Origin: Trichomonas tenax
Taxonomy: Eukaryota; Parabasalia; Trichomonadida; Trichomonadidae
Assembly (NCBI GenBank): GCA_023091735.1
Contig: JALKBU010000268.1
Coordinates: 1-53,066, forward strand
Reading direction: 5' to 3'
Length of the DNA: 53,066 nucleotides
This document shows positions 1 through 11,724 of this stretch, piece by piece. Under the pieces are notes generated by a model. It was not told the origin of the DNA. It saw nothing but the letters and a program-made list of their open reading frames with translations, and searched no databases. A program made the position numbers and the translations under genes. Numbering within the stretch: the first letter of the stretch is position 1; every line of letters begins with the position of its first letter.

Positions 1-1772
1 TGATAGATATATAGACTGTGCCACTTATACCACTGGATAGACAACTATCAATATGTACATGAAAGTACTTTCAAATCGAAAAAATATTGATCAAATAAAA
101 AGTTATGAAGGTCGCGGGACTACACCGCAGAAGGAAAAATTTTCCCAAAAATCAATCCATAAAAACATTGAGTAACGCTTGTTATACCATTGTGTCATTT
201 ATACGCATAAATACTATACTCACTGCTAAAGTATTTCCGCTTGAAAAAGAAGTCAATACACTTTGGAAAACATAAAGGTATTGTCTATATATTTCATTTT
301 ATCATCATATATTAGGCAATATTAAATTAATTTTGATGTTAGTATAGAGTCTCCCAGCATCATCATATCTGTGTAGGTAACAGTACATATATGTTATTCA
401 TCAATGACTTTAGAAGTGATAAAACAACAGTGCTGTGTCTAGACAATGATAGTTAAATTTTCATCACTGATATACAGCATGACCATATTTACACAAAGCA
501 AAAGACTTCAAAAAGTCTATATCTTCACAAGTCTTTTGCTTTATAATTCAATAGAGGAATTCTTTTTATTCAATCAATGTGTATGAATACTCAAAATATT
601 CACTCAAACCATTAAAAACAGTTAACTGAAGATATCTTGGCTCCTGGCAATAATGACGAAAGACTTGATCTTTGAAACAACATTGCCATAAACATATATC
701 CCAATGATTTTCATTTTAGCATGAATGGTTTTTTTCTTGATATAATAACCTAAACATTTGGCCAAAAGAGTGACTCAGAAAATGTGAAAATAATCATTTC
801 TAAGACATATACATGTTTGCAGTGGTGCCTCTGTGTAAAGAAATTGATTATGTAATAATCAAAAATGTAAAAATTGATTCACTTTAATGTTTGAACATTG
901 TGTCTGATGTTTTTGATGATGTAAACACAATAACATGGCTGTGCTGGTGGGAATTACATGAATTACATTTATGAGTATTCACTCTTTGGATGAATTAGCT
1001 TTGATTGTTGCTACGCTTATCACTGATTTCGATTTGCTTCAGAATTCTTGCTGCACTACTTCGAAAACATGTATTTATCAAGAGAAATTTATATCAATGC
1101 GTATTATTAATTTTTCAATCGCAAATGTCGAAATCTGATGCTGTCTATGTGATAAATATGCTAAAGATCGTTTTGTTAATATGAATATTATGTAATTTCC
1201 TTTCATTTGTGATTATTCGAAATCTTAGATTTTTGTTCGTAGCAAATAACCGTCTTTGAAAGCGTTGGCTATTATAGTTTAGATACCAAACGATACAGAA
1301 ATGTGTTCATCAATGTTGACACTTTCAGTTGATGTTTTCTAATTGAACAACTTTTTTGTCATCGTCAATTAACTAAATCTTTTGAGTCAATCATCATAAA
1401 AATCATTGTAATACTGTGACATTATATGAATGCCGCATTTGGACGAGAATTTCAAATTTTGATCATATTATTTTCGAACCATGCAATAAAACTGAATATT
1501 TGTTCATAAATTTTCATTTCCTGTTGTTATACAGCGCGAATTGATATGTATTAATTTTAATTTTGATATTGTCATTATTTTGCTTTATCTCAGATAAATT
1601 ATTCGAGTATATATGAATCATAGTTTATACGTCAACGAAAAATGTGTGTTTTTCATTAATATATTTTGCCCTTTTCTAAAATCTTTGTAAATGTTGTGAG
1701 TTTAGTGGTGAAGTCTATTAACATAATAAACAAACTTTATAAAACTAACAAACAAAAAAAAATAAAAATATT
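1..1772. other. gene-free AT-rich stretch
   Basis: I see no credible coding frame here on either strand; all frames are broken frequently. The only distinct structure is the inverted repeat listed at 495-542. The stretch lies downstream of the 3' end of the pecanex-like gene and may hold its terminator, but I cannot pick out a specific signal. Confidence 0.6.
495..542. repeat. 14-bp perfect inverted repeat (hairpin)
   Basis: Arms 495-508 (AAAGCAAAAGACTT) and 529-542 are exact reverse complements, separated by 20 bases. The transcript of either strand could form a 14-bp stem. There is no coding sequence nearby, so this could be a remnant of a small inverted-repeat element or a structured RNA. 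Function unknown. Confidence 0.7.
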
Positions 1773-4700
1773 TCAAACATTATTTGTATTATTGAGTTGA
1801 TTTGTATTCTGAGAGAATTCTTTGTCGCTGTACGAGTATATGATATTGGTGACATATGCCGGATATCCAACAGGCGAGTTACAGCTCTGATTAGTGATAT
1901 TTCGAAGTGTTGGAACACTTGCTTGAATGGAATGTCTTTCTCTGCTTGATAATGCGAAGAATAGAATGGATCTCGCTTCGTTGGCCCAAAATCCTCTTAT
2001 ACACTCGCTTTCTAGTGAAAAAACGGCCCAGTTTGTATCACTTTTTGCGAATCTAACAACTTCGATGACTTCTTCGTTCAAAACGAGTGTTATAACGGGT
2101 CTATCGTATTGCTGAAGTGCCTGTTCAAGTTCTGGTGATCTTAGAGGCAGTGCTTTATAACTTTCTTCTGTTTCTTCCATGAATTGAACGATTGACTGAT
2201 TCGTTGAATTATCAGGTTCAAGACCGACAGAAACTAAAAACAGAATTGCAATACTGTATCTAAAAGCGTATAAAATTACATCTGTGTTGTCTTTGATTTC
2301 ATCGTGGAGCTCTTCTTTGCCATCGAAAACTTCCAATATCTTATCATACTTAAATCTTCCGTTCTTGTTGACAATGACTGAATGAACGAAATGAGTAACG
2401 ACCCATAACCTTTTGAGTGTTCTTTCGTCTAACTGCAGATCTAAATGAGAAGCAACGTATCTCACGTATTCCATGTTTCTCTCACTGAAACCTGGCTTCA
2501 CAGCTCTCAGTTTTTCATTCATTGCTGCGATTTCTTCTTCTGTGAAATGATTTTCTTTCTTCATGAAACTCAACGCGAAGAAAACGAGAGATCTCAGTTC
2601 CCACATAAGGAATGACTTTCCAAGTCTCGGAACAACATTCTCAACTAAAGAGCACTTCGAAAAACTTATCATTGTCAAAGGAATCTTCATTGCTCGAAGT
2701 TCGAACATAGAATGCTTAAAAGCAAAACATTGTCCAATGTTTCCGAATGTTTGGTGCTCTAAAACGATCTGCTGAAGGACAGCGAGTTCGCCACCGTGGC
2801 ATAATGTCTGAGATATGTATTCGAGACCTCTCACTTGGAAACTAACTTTGTTCGCTTCGAGAGCAATGACATGAACAATCGCCATCAAATCATCGCTCAT
2901 CATCAAAAAGAAACTATCATCATTAACGAGACCCAATCTTCCATCTTTCACCATGTTTCCGAAGTCCTTTTGGAGAGCTTCACTCAGCGAAAGATATGTT
3001 GGGGCTTCAAGAGGATAATCGCTAGAAGATTTGATGTATTCGTCGTGAGGAAAATCACCGTTGACGAAATCGTAGAATGAATTTGGTCGAGGAGGAGAGA
3101 AGAAGAACACACCGATGTAACCGAAGGAGATAGAGAGAGGAGCACCAGTAAGTAAAGACCATCCAAGAGCAGGCCCACTGATGATACTTAAAGGATGAGG
3201 AATAAATGAAATGATTGTTGTTAAAACAGCGGACTTGAAGTATCCCCATTTGTCGAGGAAAGGATCTGTGTAAATATTCGATGGAACCCATCTGGCTTTG
3301 AACCAGACTCTTAGGTATCGCATAACTTTTATCAACTTGCGCGAGAGAATGAGAGAAATGAAAAGATCTGCTGAAAGACTTTGAATGCCTGCTTCTCTGA
3401 ACAACAGGAAATATGAGATAATTAAAGCCATGCAGAAGATGTGCGGAAGTGTCTGCGATATTCTTAAGCCGTGGAGAATGATCATTGATGCGAAAGATGG
3501 CGTAATTGGGTACTTGATTAATGAAATAGAAATATATGCGGGACCAGTGACGAAATTTGTAATATAATGAGCATATTTCGTTAAGAAAGCATAAGAAAGA
3601 ATGCGGCCGTGGAAAAAAACATATCGCTGGTGTGTTGTAACGTAAGGGAATATAATGTCTATAACTGCGTGACACAAAATAATGCAGACTAAAACGAAAT
3701 GAATCGCTTTCTCATTGATCAGCCAATTAGAGAAAGCTGTGGCACCTGATAAACAAGCGGAAATCAATGCAGAAACTAAATGTCTTTTCATGAATGTTTG
3801 GCAATTATCAGCAATCGAAAACTGAGTGAAGAAAGTAACGAAAAACATAGAAAGACAAACAGTGATTGGAGGATTCTTAAACGTGAGCACGAAATCAACA
3901 ATAACAACCATCAGAAGTGACGACATGAATGCACCGAAGCTCTTTTTGATGTTCGTGGAGCCGCTGATGCCAAAAAGATATTTGTTTAATGTCTCGATGA
4001 GCCAATGAATTGTTGTGACTGGATGACCGAAGATTCCTATCATAAAGCCAACAGGATACATCAGGAAGCTGAGATAGAAGACATACGCTGCGAGATTCAT
4101 TATACTTGGTAAATTTAATTCGAAACCCATGAAGTCAAAAATCGTCGAAACATAGGTCTGCAGATAGAGTAGAACACACGAGGATCCGAGCATTGATACA
4201 GCAACAGCCGCCCTTGAGTATGATATATAAGGATCTGTAAAAGATGTCGAATAGGGATCACATTGAGGTGGAAGAAGAAGTGAGAAGATTGCAGTCGTCG
4301 CGAGCATTGCTGACAGCCATGTGAGGTAATTCGGTATCAAACTGCGTGAAATTGTGATCCCCAATGGAAGTAAAACAGATAGTATGAATGCAGACAGTAA
4401 ATGCCAATTGTTCACCGGCCGAGCGAATGTCCTTTGTAGGGAGTCTCTGTCGAAGTGAACATTTACCGGTCTTCCGCATAAAATAATCAAATTTGTTTTC
4501 ACTTTTCGCACAGGAGCGCGATCTTGCATGTCTCGTGTCACAGTGCCGTTCTGTATGAGAGTGACCAATCTGAAAATTTCGTCAATGTCGAAGCCTTTTC
4601 TTACTAATTGATAAACACGATCATCCATTTGCATTCTTTCGTCAAATAAAAGATATCTGCTTTCCCACAGAGGTCCGCTAATGCCTGCTGGTATAATGGA

Positions 4701-4994
4701 TTCGATTTCTTCGAAGTCTTCGTGCGTATTTAGAGAAACATCAAGCAAAGAGTTGAACCAGATCATAATTAGTTCGATAATTAGCACAATCAGTGCCATG
4801 AGAGTCGATATAAGGAATATGGCGGTGTTTGGTAGCTGAATTGACAATAATAAATAAAAAGCCGCAAAAAATATCAGAAAAACGGTGATTTTGATGATAT
4901 TCGGCCATTTGTCGTTTCTGTGGAGCATAAAACCGCCAGTGATGCTGCTCAAAATATGAAGTTTTGTTCCGTAAAGCTCCATATTTTCATGCAT
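1773..4994 (-). CDS. pecanex-like multi-pass membrane protein
   Basis: The 1073-residue product is very hydrophobic, with many predicted membrane segments across the first ~600 residues. Near the N-terminus it has ITGG followed by two hydrophobic helices, as pecanex proteins do (LTGG). Around residue 715 it has FQVRGLEY, and close to the C-terminus NQSCNSPVGYPAYV, which matches the conserved pecanex C-terminal signature (NSSC-QPIGYP type). Pecanex proteins are endoplasmic-reticulum membrane proteins linked to Notch signalling and protein folding in animals; here there is no Notch pathway, so a general ER role is more likely (inference). Upstream on the coding strand is AAGTGACATGCATG. If transcription starts within ACATG, as in other genes of this window, the in-frame Met5 (MELYG) could be the real start. 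Shorter than animal pecanex (about 2000 aa), which carry long insertions. Confidence 0.88.
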   Translation of the reverse strand: MHENMELYGTKLHILSSITGGFMLHRNDKWPNIIKITVFLIFFAAFYLLLSIQLPNTAIFLISTLMALIVLIIELIMIWFNSLLDVSLNTHEDFEEIESIIPAGISGPLWESRYLLFDERMQMDDRVYQLVRKGFDIDEIFRLVTLIQNGTVTRDMQDRAPVRKVKTNLIILCGRPVNVHFDRDSLQRTFARPVNNWHLLSAFILSVLLPLGITISRSLIPNYLTWLSAMLATTAIFSLLLPPQCDPYSTSFTDPYISYSRAAVAVSMLGSSCVLLYLQTYVSTIFDFMGFELNLPSIMNLAAYVFYLSFLMYPVGFMIGIFGHPVTTIHWLIETLNKYLFGISGSTNIKKSFGAFMSSLLMVVIVDFVLTFKNPPITVCLSMFFVTFFTQFSIADNCQTFMKRHLVSALISACLSGATAFSNWLINEKAIHFVLVCIILCHAVIDIIFPYVTTHQRYVFFHGRILSYAFLTKYAHYITNFVTGPAYISISLIKYPITPSFASMIILHGLRISQTLPHIFCMALIISYFLLFREAGIQSLSADLFISLILSRKLIKVMRYLRVWFKARWVPSNIYTDPFLDKWGYFKSAVLTTIISFIPHPLSIISGPALGWSLLTGAPLSISFGYIGVFFFSPPRPNSFYDFVNGDFPHDEYIKSSSDYPLEAPTYLSLSEALQKDFGNMVKDGRLGLVNDDSFFLMMSDDLMAIVHVIALEANKVSFQVRGLEYISQTLCHGGELAVLQQIVLEHQTFGNIGQCFAFKHSMFELRAMKIPLTMISFSKCSLVENVVPRLGKSFLMWELRSLVFFALSFMKKENHFTEEEIAAMNEKLRAVKPGFSERNMEYVRYVASHLDLQLDERTLKRLWVVTHFVHSVIVNKNGRFKYDKILEVFDGKEELHDEIKDNTDVILYAFRYSIAILFLVSVGLEPDNSTNQSIVQFMEETEESYKALPLRSPELEQALQQYDRPVITLVLNEEVIEVVRFAKSDTNWAVFSLESECIRGFWANEARSILFFALSSRERHSIQASVPTLRNITNQSCNSPVGYPAYVTNIIYSYSDKEFSQNTNQLNNTNNV

Positions 4995-7675
4995 GTCACT
5001 TTTTGGATCGAAAAAACTCTTTTTGTTTTAAGGGAGAGGTACAGCCGAAAATGGTCACTTTTGGAGTACTTTTTAGACGTTTAGGAGAGGTTCTGGATCT
5101 TCTTGCATACCCAGCAAGAACCGGTATATATCCATCTATCTATTGATATGAATTTCGTGGCTCAACTATTTAGAAAGCTATGGAATCGAAATAATGGCGA
5201 AATTTAAAGAAATTGATCATTTTTGATGGAATTTATATTTTTTGGATAAATTATCGACTTCTGGCACCAGCAGACACTAAAATTACATCTACAGAGCACG
5301 TGTACACGATGCATACTATACACAATGAAATGTCACGTCTTTCTCTACTAGATCAAAAATCATTGAGAAAGACGTGTTTTCTGCCCATTTTCTTCAATGC
5401 AGCGATGTTCTGTATGATTTGAGCAAGAAGCATGTCATTTTCAATGATATTTGATCTTAAAAAAAATATTTGATTATAATATCTGCTTTCTAAGCTACTT
5501 TACAGCATTTTATTGATTTGCACGCGAATACATGATCAACAGAGTTACTGTGAACTTTAGGGTAGCTCAAAAATTACAGAATCACGCAATTTTGCTTTAT
5601 TTTAACAGAAACATCTATAATTCAATTTATTTTATCCTTCTGTATGCATAGGAGGACAACAGAGAATGGAATATAGTTGTTTATAGTTATTTTTCATTAG
5701 TTTGATAATATTAAATAGAGTTCTGATACTTTTGATAGGCGATGAAAAATGAACAGTGTGTATGCATGAATTCTACTTATGCTTATTAATCTATGTTGTC
5801 AATATTGAAATAATCAGTATTAAAAACTTAATAAAAAAGACTAATTTTTATATAATTAGACGGTAAATATGCATTATAATATGTGCATGTGTTAAAAATA
5901 CAATTTTTGATTTTTTGACATTTTGATGCAATCACTTTACATTGTCAAAATTATATATCACAAGCATTTTTGCTATTTACGCTGTTTCTGATAAGTTTCT
6001 CTGTGCAGGAAGGATGCACACGTATGCAAAATAATATATTTTGAATAGCATCAAAATTTAAGTGATTATTTTTAATATTTTCTCATTCACGTCCATATAC
6101 ATGTTGGATGCTCAAAACAGCATGCGAAAGCATGTACCCAAGTACATGTGTTATGAAATAAGAGACTTGAGAAAATAAATTTTTATTTTTCTGAATTTGA
6201 GGCTTGTGAAAGCACCCAAATGGCACACTCTCATATAAGTAGTATGGTGTTACTTTTAATCTGACATAGCATATGATATTTTTTTTATTTATCTAATCAT
6301 ATGTTATAATTAGCTATTTATGATAAAAAGATGCTCTACACACGCTATAATTTAGTGCTTCATGTCAAACAATCCCCAATCACTCTTCTGAATATATGAT
6401 ATTACATATTTTTCATAAAATATTATAATAAACCATCCAAAACTGTGTGCATGTAATAAAGTATCTTTGTATAGCATGCAGACTTCTTAGATACACACAA
6501 TTTCATGGATTAAGCAATCACAATAATTCTAGCATCGGGAGAATATACATTAGCACAAATACTTATACAAAGGCAATAACAATATACAACTTGATGCAAA
6601 AGTATATACCAGTAGTATAGTATATGAATATAATAACTATTATGCCGCTTATGATCTTCTTGATGTAATGCACTCCAAATAACACATCGGGATTCAGTCA
6701 CTTTTGAGATATTAATTTAGAGTGTATCTCGACAATGCAACAATAACAATGATAAACAACTAGATAAAATATCTTAAAAACATCAATATATTCTACACTC
6801 ATCACTTATTAGTTAATATCACACATTTTATGTAATTAGCAATTTTGAATTCATTATCTTGAAGGCTTATATAGTGTTATTGATTTGAATCCATATAACG
6901 CATACTTTATATATTCTTGATTCAATGTGTTAATGTTAATACCACATTTTAACACTGAGATCTGAAATCTGTTGAGAAGGAAATTCGGGAATATTACAAT
7001 ACACACTTCACAGTTATATACACCGTTGCTTTCACTATCATAATCTAACCATTATATTTCATGATTTAAATATTTTTTGTTTAATGATATCTCGAGATTG
7101 GGGATGAAATTTTAGAATCGCTTCAAACTCTCAGAGATCATGGACAAATATATTGCCCATCTGACTGTATTACCATAAGGCCAGATGTTGATTATTGGCC
7201 GAGATAAGGCCAAAAATACAAACTATACCAAAAATTTTCGATATAGTTTGTCTTCTCCTCATCGAGAATACGACTCAATGAATACTGAAATTCCTTTGGG
7301 TATCATCTTATGATATTTTCTTATTCTATATTTACCATTTCATCTTAACGACAACTTTCTAAACATAAATTAAATCGACGATAATTTATAAAAAAATCAT
7401 TATATATAAAATCTTTTGCATATTGAACTCTGAATAATAATATTTCAAATTTGATTAGATAGCAACATAGCACATCAAATGCCCTTTACTTTTCACTATT
7501 TCCTCAACTCTAATTCTTTAACTAATACCTTAAAAAATGAATTTCTATTATTCAGTAAAAAGCATTTCAAAATTTTTCTTGTAATGATATATCAATACAA
7601 AGAAAAGAAATATATAGATTAGGTTATGGTGAGTTATATTCGAAAATGATAATTAACATATACACTTTATAAACT
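4995..7675. other. 2.7-kb gene-free intergenic region
   Basis: This is the largest gap in the window. It is AT-rich, with only short random frames (none over ~70 codons) and no composition shift like that of the neighbouring genes. A small inverted repeat (ACAAACTATA at 7218-7227 with its complement at 7242-7251) lies near the right end. No tRNA, rRNA or transposase remnant was recognised. Confidence 0.55.
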
Positions 7676-10411
7676 CTATTTTTGGTTGGAAACCTTGTTT
7701 GCATATTCAACCATTTGATCGATGCAAGTCAAGAAGTTCTTTTCAGCATTTTCCTCATAGATTTGAGCAACAGAATCGAGAATTCCTGTGCTAGAGACAT
7801 TCTGGAGTAAGCTGTGGAAGTTCCTGATTAATTCTGCTTGGTTGAACCATGTTGCTGATTTGTCGGAAGATCCATACATTCCAGCACCCATCTTTTCGAT
7901 TGCGTACATTGCGTCTAATTGATCAAGCTGATTTTCGTTGTCTCCTTGTTCTTCTTCGCCGAAAGTGATGACTCCATCATCATCGTCTTCATTGCTGTCA
8001 TAGTTGATTTGCTCATAGACAATTTTAACTGTTGAAGCAAGAACTCTTGTTGTAAAGCTTCCATCGAATTGCATAAACTCGTTCAGCTTAGATACAACTG
8101 CTGCAAGCTTGAATGGGAATTCTTCGCAATCAGCCCAATCTTCCAAGATTGCTTGTGATTGATCACCAAATACTTCGATGCCTTGGAGGCCACGATTGAG
8201 AATTATAACGGAGACAATTGAATCAATACCTCCGTCATACATCATTCCATTTTGTGAGAACTCAGCCATGATATTCTCCATGAAGGCACCCAAAATGTTA
8301 TCGATATCGCCAGTGCGGAGAATTAAACCTGCGACGATGTTGAGAACTTCTCCACATCCATCTTCTGAGCGTTCTATGAAAGCCTTGAGAATCTCAACGA
8401 TTGCTGGAACGACACCGCGAGAATTGATGTCCGTATCGTGATCGATGAGGAATGAAAGAAGTGGTCTCACTTGGTCTGCAGTCAGATTAGGATCAGCTTG
8501 TAAGTCGTTAGAGATGCATTCAAGGATCTTCCAGTAATCAGGAACGAAGACAGCTGCAGCATCAACAATTCTGCTTGCAATCCTGAAGCACTCTTCGAGA
8601 TCAACGTGACCGATCAAAGTATTGATAGCTTCGTAGTTGTATCCGAATATTTCATTCAACATCTCGATGTTCTGAGAATTGCCTTTCATGCACTCAATAA
8701 GTGTGTTAATTGCAGCTGGAATCAACGAAGATCCGCTGATTCCGTTCTTCTCGGCTTCCTGAACTTCTTGAATATATGATGAGAACAAAGTTTGCGATAT
8801 TGAAACAGCAAATGGAATAACATCAGTGGAGAAGAACTCGAGAATGTCCATAAGAGAATTTGTAATGTCATCGCTGTGGAATTCGGCACCAATGCTAAGG
8901 AATATTTCGACGATTTGTCCAATGTGATCACGCAACTGTGCAAGGAACTCCTCACGAGATTCGCTCTTGTGGACAGTGTGGAAGATTAAGGCCAAAGAAA
9001 CGCTGGCATAGTAACTGACGAGCTGCGACTCATCGGCGATGTGATTCAAGCAAGTGTCAACAGCAGCGACTGTCGATTGGCAATCAGCGGCGCGCGAGAG
9101 GATCTTGAATGCTGCTGCTCTCACAAGGAATTCATCGTTATCAGCAAGCAAAATAATTGTTGGCATTATCTCTGCAAGTTCAGGAGTATCGTTCTTGAAA
9201 ACAACTGTAGAGAAAAGATCGCAAATAGCAAATAACTGCGCTGGAGATTCAGGATTTGCGATGACATTTCCAAGGACTGTATATTGCGCTTCATAAACAG
9301 GGCTCATCTTCATTCTAATGGCCTTCTCAATGATATACGCAACACTTGCACGAGGATCGTCCCAATCTTGGCCTTCTTTCTCTATGTTTTGAACGAATTG
9401 CGCTGGATCGAGTTCTGCGAGTTCAACTTCGCTTTGCTGAAGGACGAAGAAAGAAGCGAAGACCTCGGAAATGAAGTACATTGCATTATCAGCAAGAACA
9501 GAAGCGATTTTCGCTCTAAAAGTGATGGAATAGAGCAATTGGAGCGCTTTTCCAATTGTCTTCATAGAAAGCTTTGCGACGAAGACACTTTGCAAATATG
9601 AAAGCAGCTGTGTCAGCATTTGTTCATCGAGGCTGTCTCTTACCACGTAGACGTATGAAGATAAGAACTTGAGTATTTCGTTCATTAACTTTTCATATTC
9701 GATTGTACGCTCAACTTTTTGGAGTACAGATGTGTAGTTGTAGAGATGCTGAAGCATTGGAAGTAATTGCTCAGCGATAGGATGAATAAACTTTAAAACT
9801 TTTTGTTTTGGCTTTGATGCTTCGCTTGTCATCAATATACGGCTTGCACAGTGGAATAACATCTGAATCATACTCATATTCTGTGTTTCTAGGATTCCAA
9901 ACAATGATGGGAAAACATTAACGATAAATTGTTGATAGATTTCAACATAATTATCTGGCTTCAGCTTGATTTCACGGCAGAAAGCCTTTGCAAGCATAAC
10001 TGCAGGCAGTAACAAATTTGGATCCGAAGATAAAGAATTAATTTTTCCAAGCAGATCGGTCCATACCATGTTTTTGAAGAAAAATAGACGCACCCATTCA
10101 TTTGCAATCTTTTCAGCATACTTAAGATGTTGTGGACGTAAGTTTGAAACTAGATTTACAAAAGTGTTGAAACAGAATTGTTTTATCTCGGGTGGTATGA
10201 TATCGCCGTACTTTACTAAGTACCTTTGAACGAAAATCATCGCTTCTTGTCTTACATTATCATTCGGGTGAGATATCATCAAATTAAAGCAAATTTGATA
10301 GAAATCTGGTGTTTTAGCAAGCTCGTCGAGTTCCATTTCAGCATTTTGGTGTTCTTCTTGCGATTGTGATTGAAAAGTAATGAGAGAAAGCTCCGCAATT
10401 CGTGAGTCCAT
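7676..10411 (-). CDS. importin-beta-family (karyopherin) HEAT-repeat protein
   Basis: The 911-residue protein is built almost entirely of helical HEAT-like repeats. The N-terminal ~110 residues resemble the importin-beta N-terminal domain: short paired helices with an NVRQEA turn, then a helix pair leading to IANEWVRLFF. That domain normally binds RanGTP. An acidic loop (SNEDDDDG) sits near residue 807, followed by a final helical block. Length matches importins and exportins (850-1100 aa). Karyopherins carry cargo through nuclear pores; which member this is (importin 7/8-like or an exportin) I cannot tell by eye. Start is ATG at 10411; no alternative nearby. The gene stands alone, with the next gene to its right also on the minus strand. 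Another HEAT protein such as a phosphatase scaffold is possible but less likely. Confidence 0.7.
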   Translation of the reverse strand: MDSRIAELSLITFQSQSQEEHQNAEMELDELAKTPDFYQICFNLMISHPNDNVRQEAMIFVQRYLVKYGDIIPPEIKQFCFNTFVNLVSNLRPQHLKYAEKIANEWVRLFFFKNMVWTDLLGKINSLSSDPNLLLPAVMLAKAFCREIKLKPDNYVEIYQQFIVNVFPSLFGILETQNMSMIQMLFHCASRILMTSEASKPKQKVLKFIHPIAEQLLPMLQHLYNYTSVLQKVERTIEYEKLMNEILKFLSSYVYVVRDSLDEQMLTQLLSYLQSVFVAKLSMKTIGKALQLLYSITFRAKIASVLADNAMYFISEVFASFFVLQQSEVELAELDPAQFVQNIEKEGQDWDDPRASVAYIIEKAIRMKMSPVYEAQYTVLGNVIANPESPAQLFAICDLFSTVVFKNDTPELAEIMPTIILLADNDEFLVRAAAFKILSRAADCQSTVAAVDTCLNHIADESQLVSYYASVSLALIFHTVHKSESREEFLAQLRDHIGQIVEIFLSIGAEFHSDDITNSLMDILEFFSTDVIPFAVSISQTLFSSYIQEVQEAEKNGISGSSLIPAAINTLIECMKGNSQNIEMLNEIFGYNYEAINTLIGHVDLEECFRIASRIVDAAAVFVPDYWKILECISNDLQADPNLTADQVRPLLSFLIDHDTDINSRGVVPAIVEILKAFIERSEDGCGEVLNIVAGLILRTGDIDNILGAFMENIMAEFSQNGMMYDGGIDSIVSVIILNRGLQGIEVFGDQSQAILEDWADCEEFPFKLAAVVSKLNEFMQFDGSFTTRVLASTVKIVYEQINYDSNEDDDDGVITFGEEEQGDNENQLDQLDAMYAIEKMGAGMYGSSDKSATWFNQAELIRNFHSLLQNVSSTGILDSVAQIYEENAEKNFLTCIDQMVEYANKVSNQK

Positions 10412-10784
10412 GTTTTTTAAAAAAATTTGAGTCCTTTAAAATCATTGAAATTTCTTCAAAAAATATATAGAAATCTAAGTTTTTCTATTGATATTTTAAT
10501 TTTTAGTAAAAACAATTTTGCAGTTATACTTTATTATTGATATAATACATATTCTCATGTTGATTTTAAAAAATTTGGGAATATCTTCTGATTTTTTTTG
10601 ATCTTTTAGCATTTTCATTAACCATCTTCCAATTAAATTAATTTACCTGTTAATGAAAATCTAATATCAACAAAAATGAAATTTTTAAAATATGTTAGGC
10701 TTTATACATGATGCTAATTTACCAAAGTAAAGTCTTCATTCACATGCTTAGATAAATAATATAAATTAAACAGTTTTGCGCTGA
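10412..10784. other. intergenic, promoter side of the karyopherin gene
   Basis: About 370 bases of AT-rich sequence with several T- and A-runs. No gene seen. It must contain the promoter of the minus-strand karyopherin gene, but I see no clear TCAYTWYT initiator before its ATG. Confidence 0.45.
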
Positions 10785-11273
10785 TTATGCTTTCAATTCT
10801 ATTCTCCGAGGAGGAAGTGGTACCTTTGTAGGTGTTTTTGGCCTCTTGTTCGGCGTTGGGAGCTTTGGCGGTAATCTTCCTTTTGTAGGTGTTTTTCTTG
10901 CATCGGATTTTTGAACCATTTGCGCTTTCTGGTTCAAGAGATCCGAAAGAGAGGCGTTTTGGTACAAAGCGTTCTTCGGCGACTTCTTTGGAGTACTTGA
11001 ATGTTTTGTCGGTGTTTTTGAGGCAGACTTGGGAACTAACGAGCAAGCAGCTTTCTGTATATCTCCTCCAAACTCCTCCACCAGCTTTTTCATCGGCATC
11101 TTCCTCACTGCTTCTGGAATTGATAATAAAGATAACTCCAAGGCATTGATCATGTTGTTCTTGGCCGCCTCCATGTTCTTTATTATCACCTCTTTTCGTG
11201 CTGCAGCTTCTTGATCAAATTCAAGGATCAACTGTGCAGGATCGCAATCTGTCATTGATTGCTTAACGTACAT
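10785..11273 (-). CDS. borealin-like protein (chromosomal passenger complex)
   Basis: The product is about 162 residues from the ATG at 11273; Met at 11255 is an equally good start, and the longer frame from 11291 begins with GTG. The N-terminal half has the pattern of the borealin/Nbl1 N-terminal helix: EFDQEAAARKEVIIKN, a long helix, then LSLLSIPEAVRKMPMKKLVEEFGGD, like the LRLPKALREM segment of animal borealin. In the known complex this helix bundles with INCENP and survivin and places Aurora B at centromeres. The C-terminal half is basic and rich in TPTK and PKKS repeats, as expected for a chromatin-binding and Aurora/CDK-phosphorylated tail (inference). Upstream, the karyopherin gene runs in the same direction on the minus strand further left. 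Confidence 0.65.
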   Translation of the reverse strand: MYVKQSMTDCDPAQLILEFDQEAAARKEVIIKNMEAAKNNMINALELSLLSIPEAVRKMPMKKLVEEFGGDIQKAACSLVPKSASKTPTKHSSTPKKSPKNALYQNASLSDLLNQKAQMVQKSDARKTPTKGRLPPKLPTPNKRPKTPTKVPLPPRRIELKA

Positions 11274-11574
11274 ATTTTTACAAATTATCACTTTATCACG
11301 AAGCTTTTATACATAATTCAAACACATGAAAATGAGATAGATTATCGTAACAGAAATCAAATCTGACTGAGATTTATAAATATCATTAAACATGAAGGGA
11401 TTGTTTTAATATTACAATGAATTCACACATGCTAGCATTGCAATCGCTTTATTTTGGATTCATTTGCACATAAATTTTTTTTGGGGTATAAATATTAAAA
11501 ATCGGAGCCTTTCCTTTGAGTTTAATCCTTTTTACACCTTGCAGATGCTGCACTTCAAAGGATTCAACGAAATT

Positions 11575-11690
11575 TAATTTTTTTTGACGTGTAAATTATT
11601 GTCTCGACATAGCTATGACACGTAAATAAAATATGAAATATTATTTTGACACATATATATTTGCTCAAATGATGTTTTGACATGTAAACA
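11575..11690. promoter_or_regulatory. cluster of TTTTGACRYGTAAA-like motifs
   Basis: Four related blocks occur just before the plus-strand ankyrin gene: TTTTTGACGTGTAAA near 11580, ATGACACGTAAATA near 11615, TTTTGACACATA near 11644 and TTTTGACATGTAAA near 11675. They match the motif clustered upstream of other genes in this window. Likely a transcription-factor site cluster (inference). Confidence 0.5.
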
Positions 11691-11724
11691 ATGGCCATAT
11701 TTTTTTTCCACCATTTTTGTCGAA

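Noticed and set aside
3055..3675. 206-codon minus-strand frame
   Set aside because: Same strand but different frame inside the pecanex-like gene; no domain and improbable composition.
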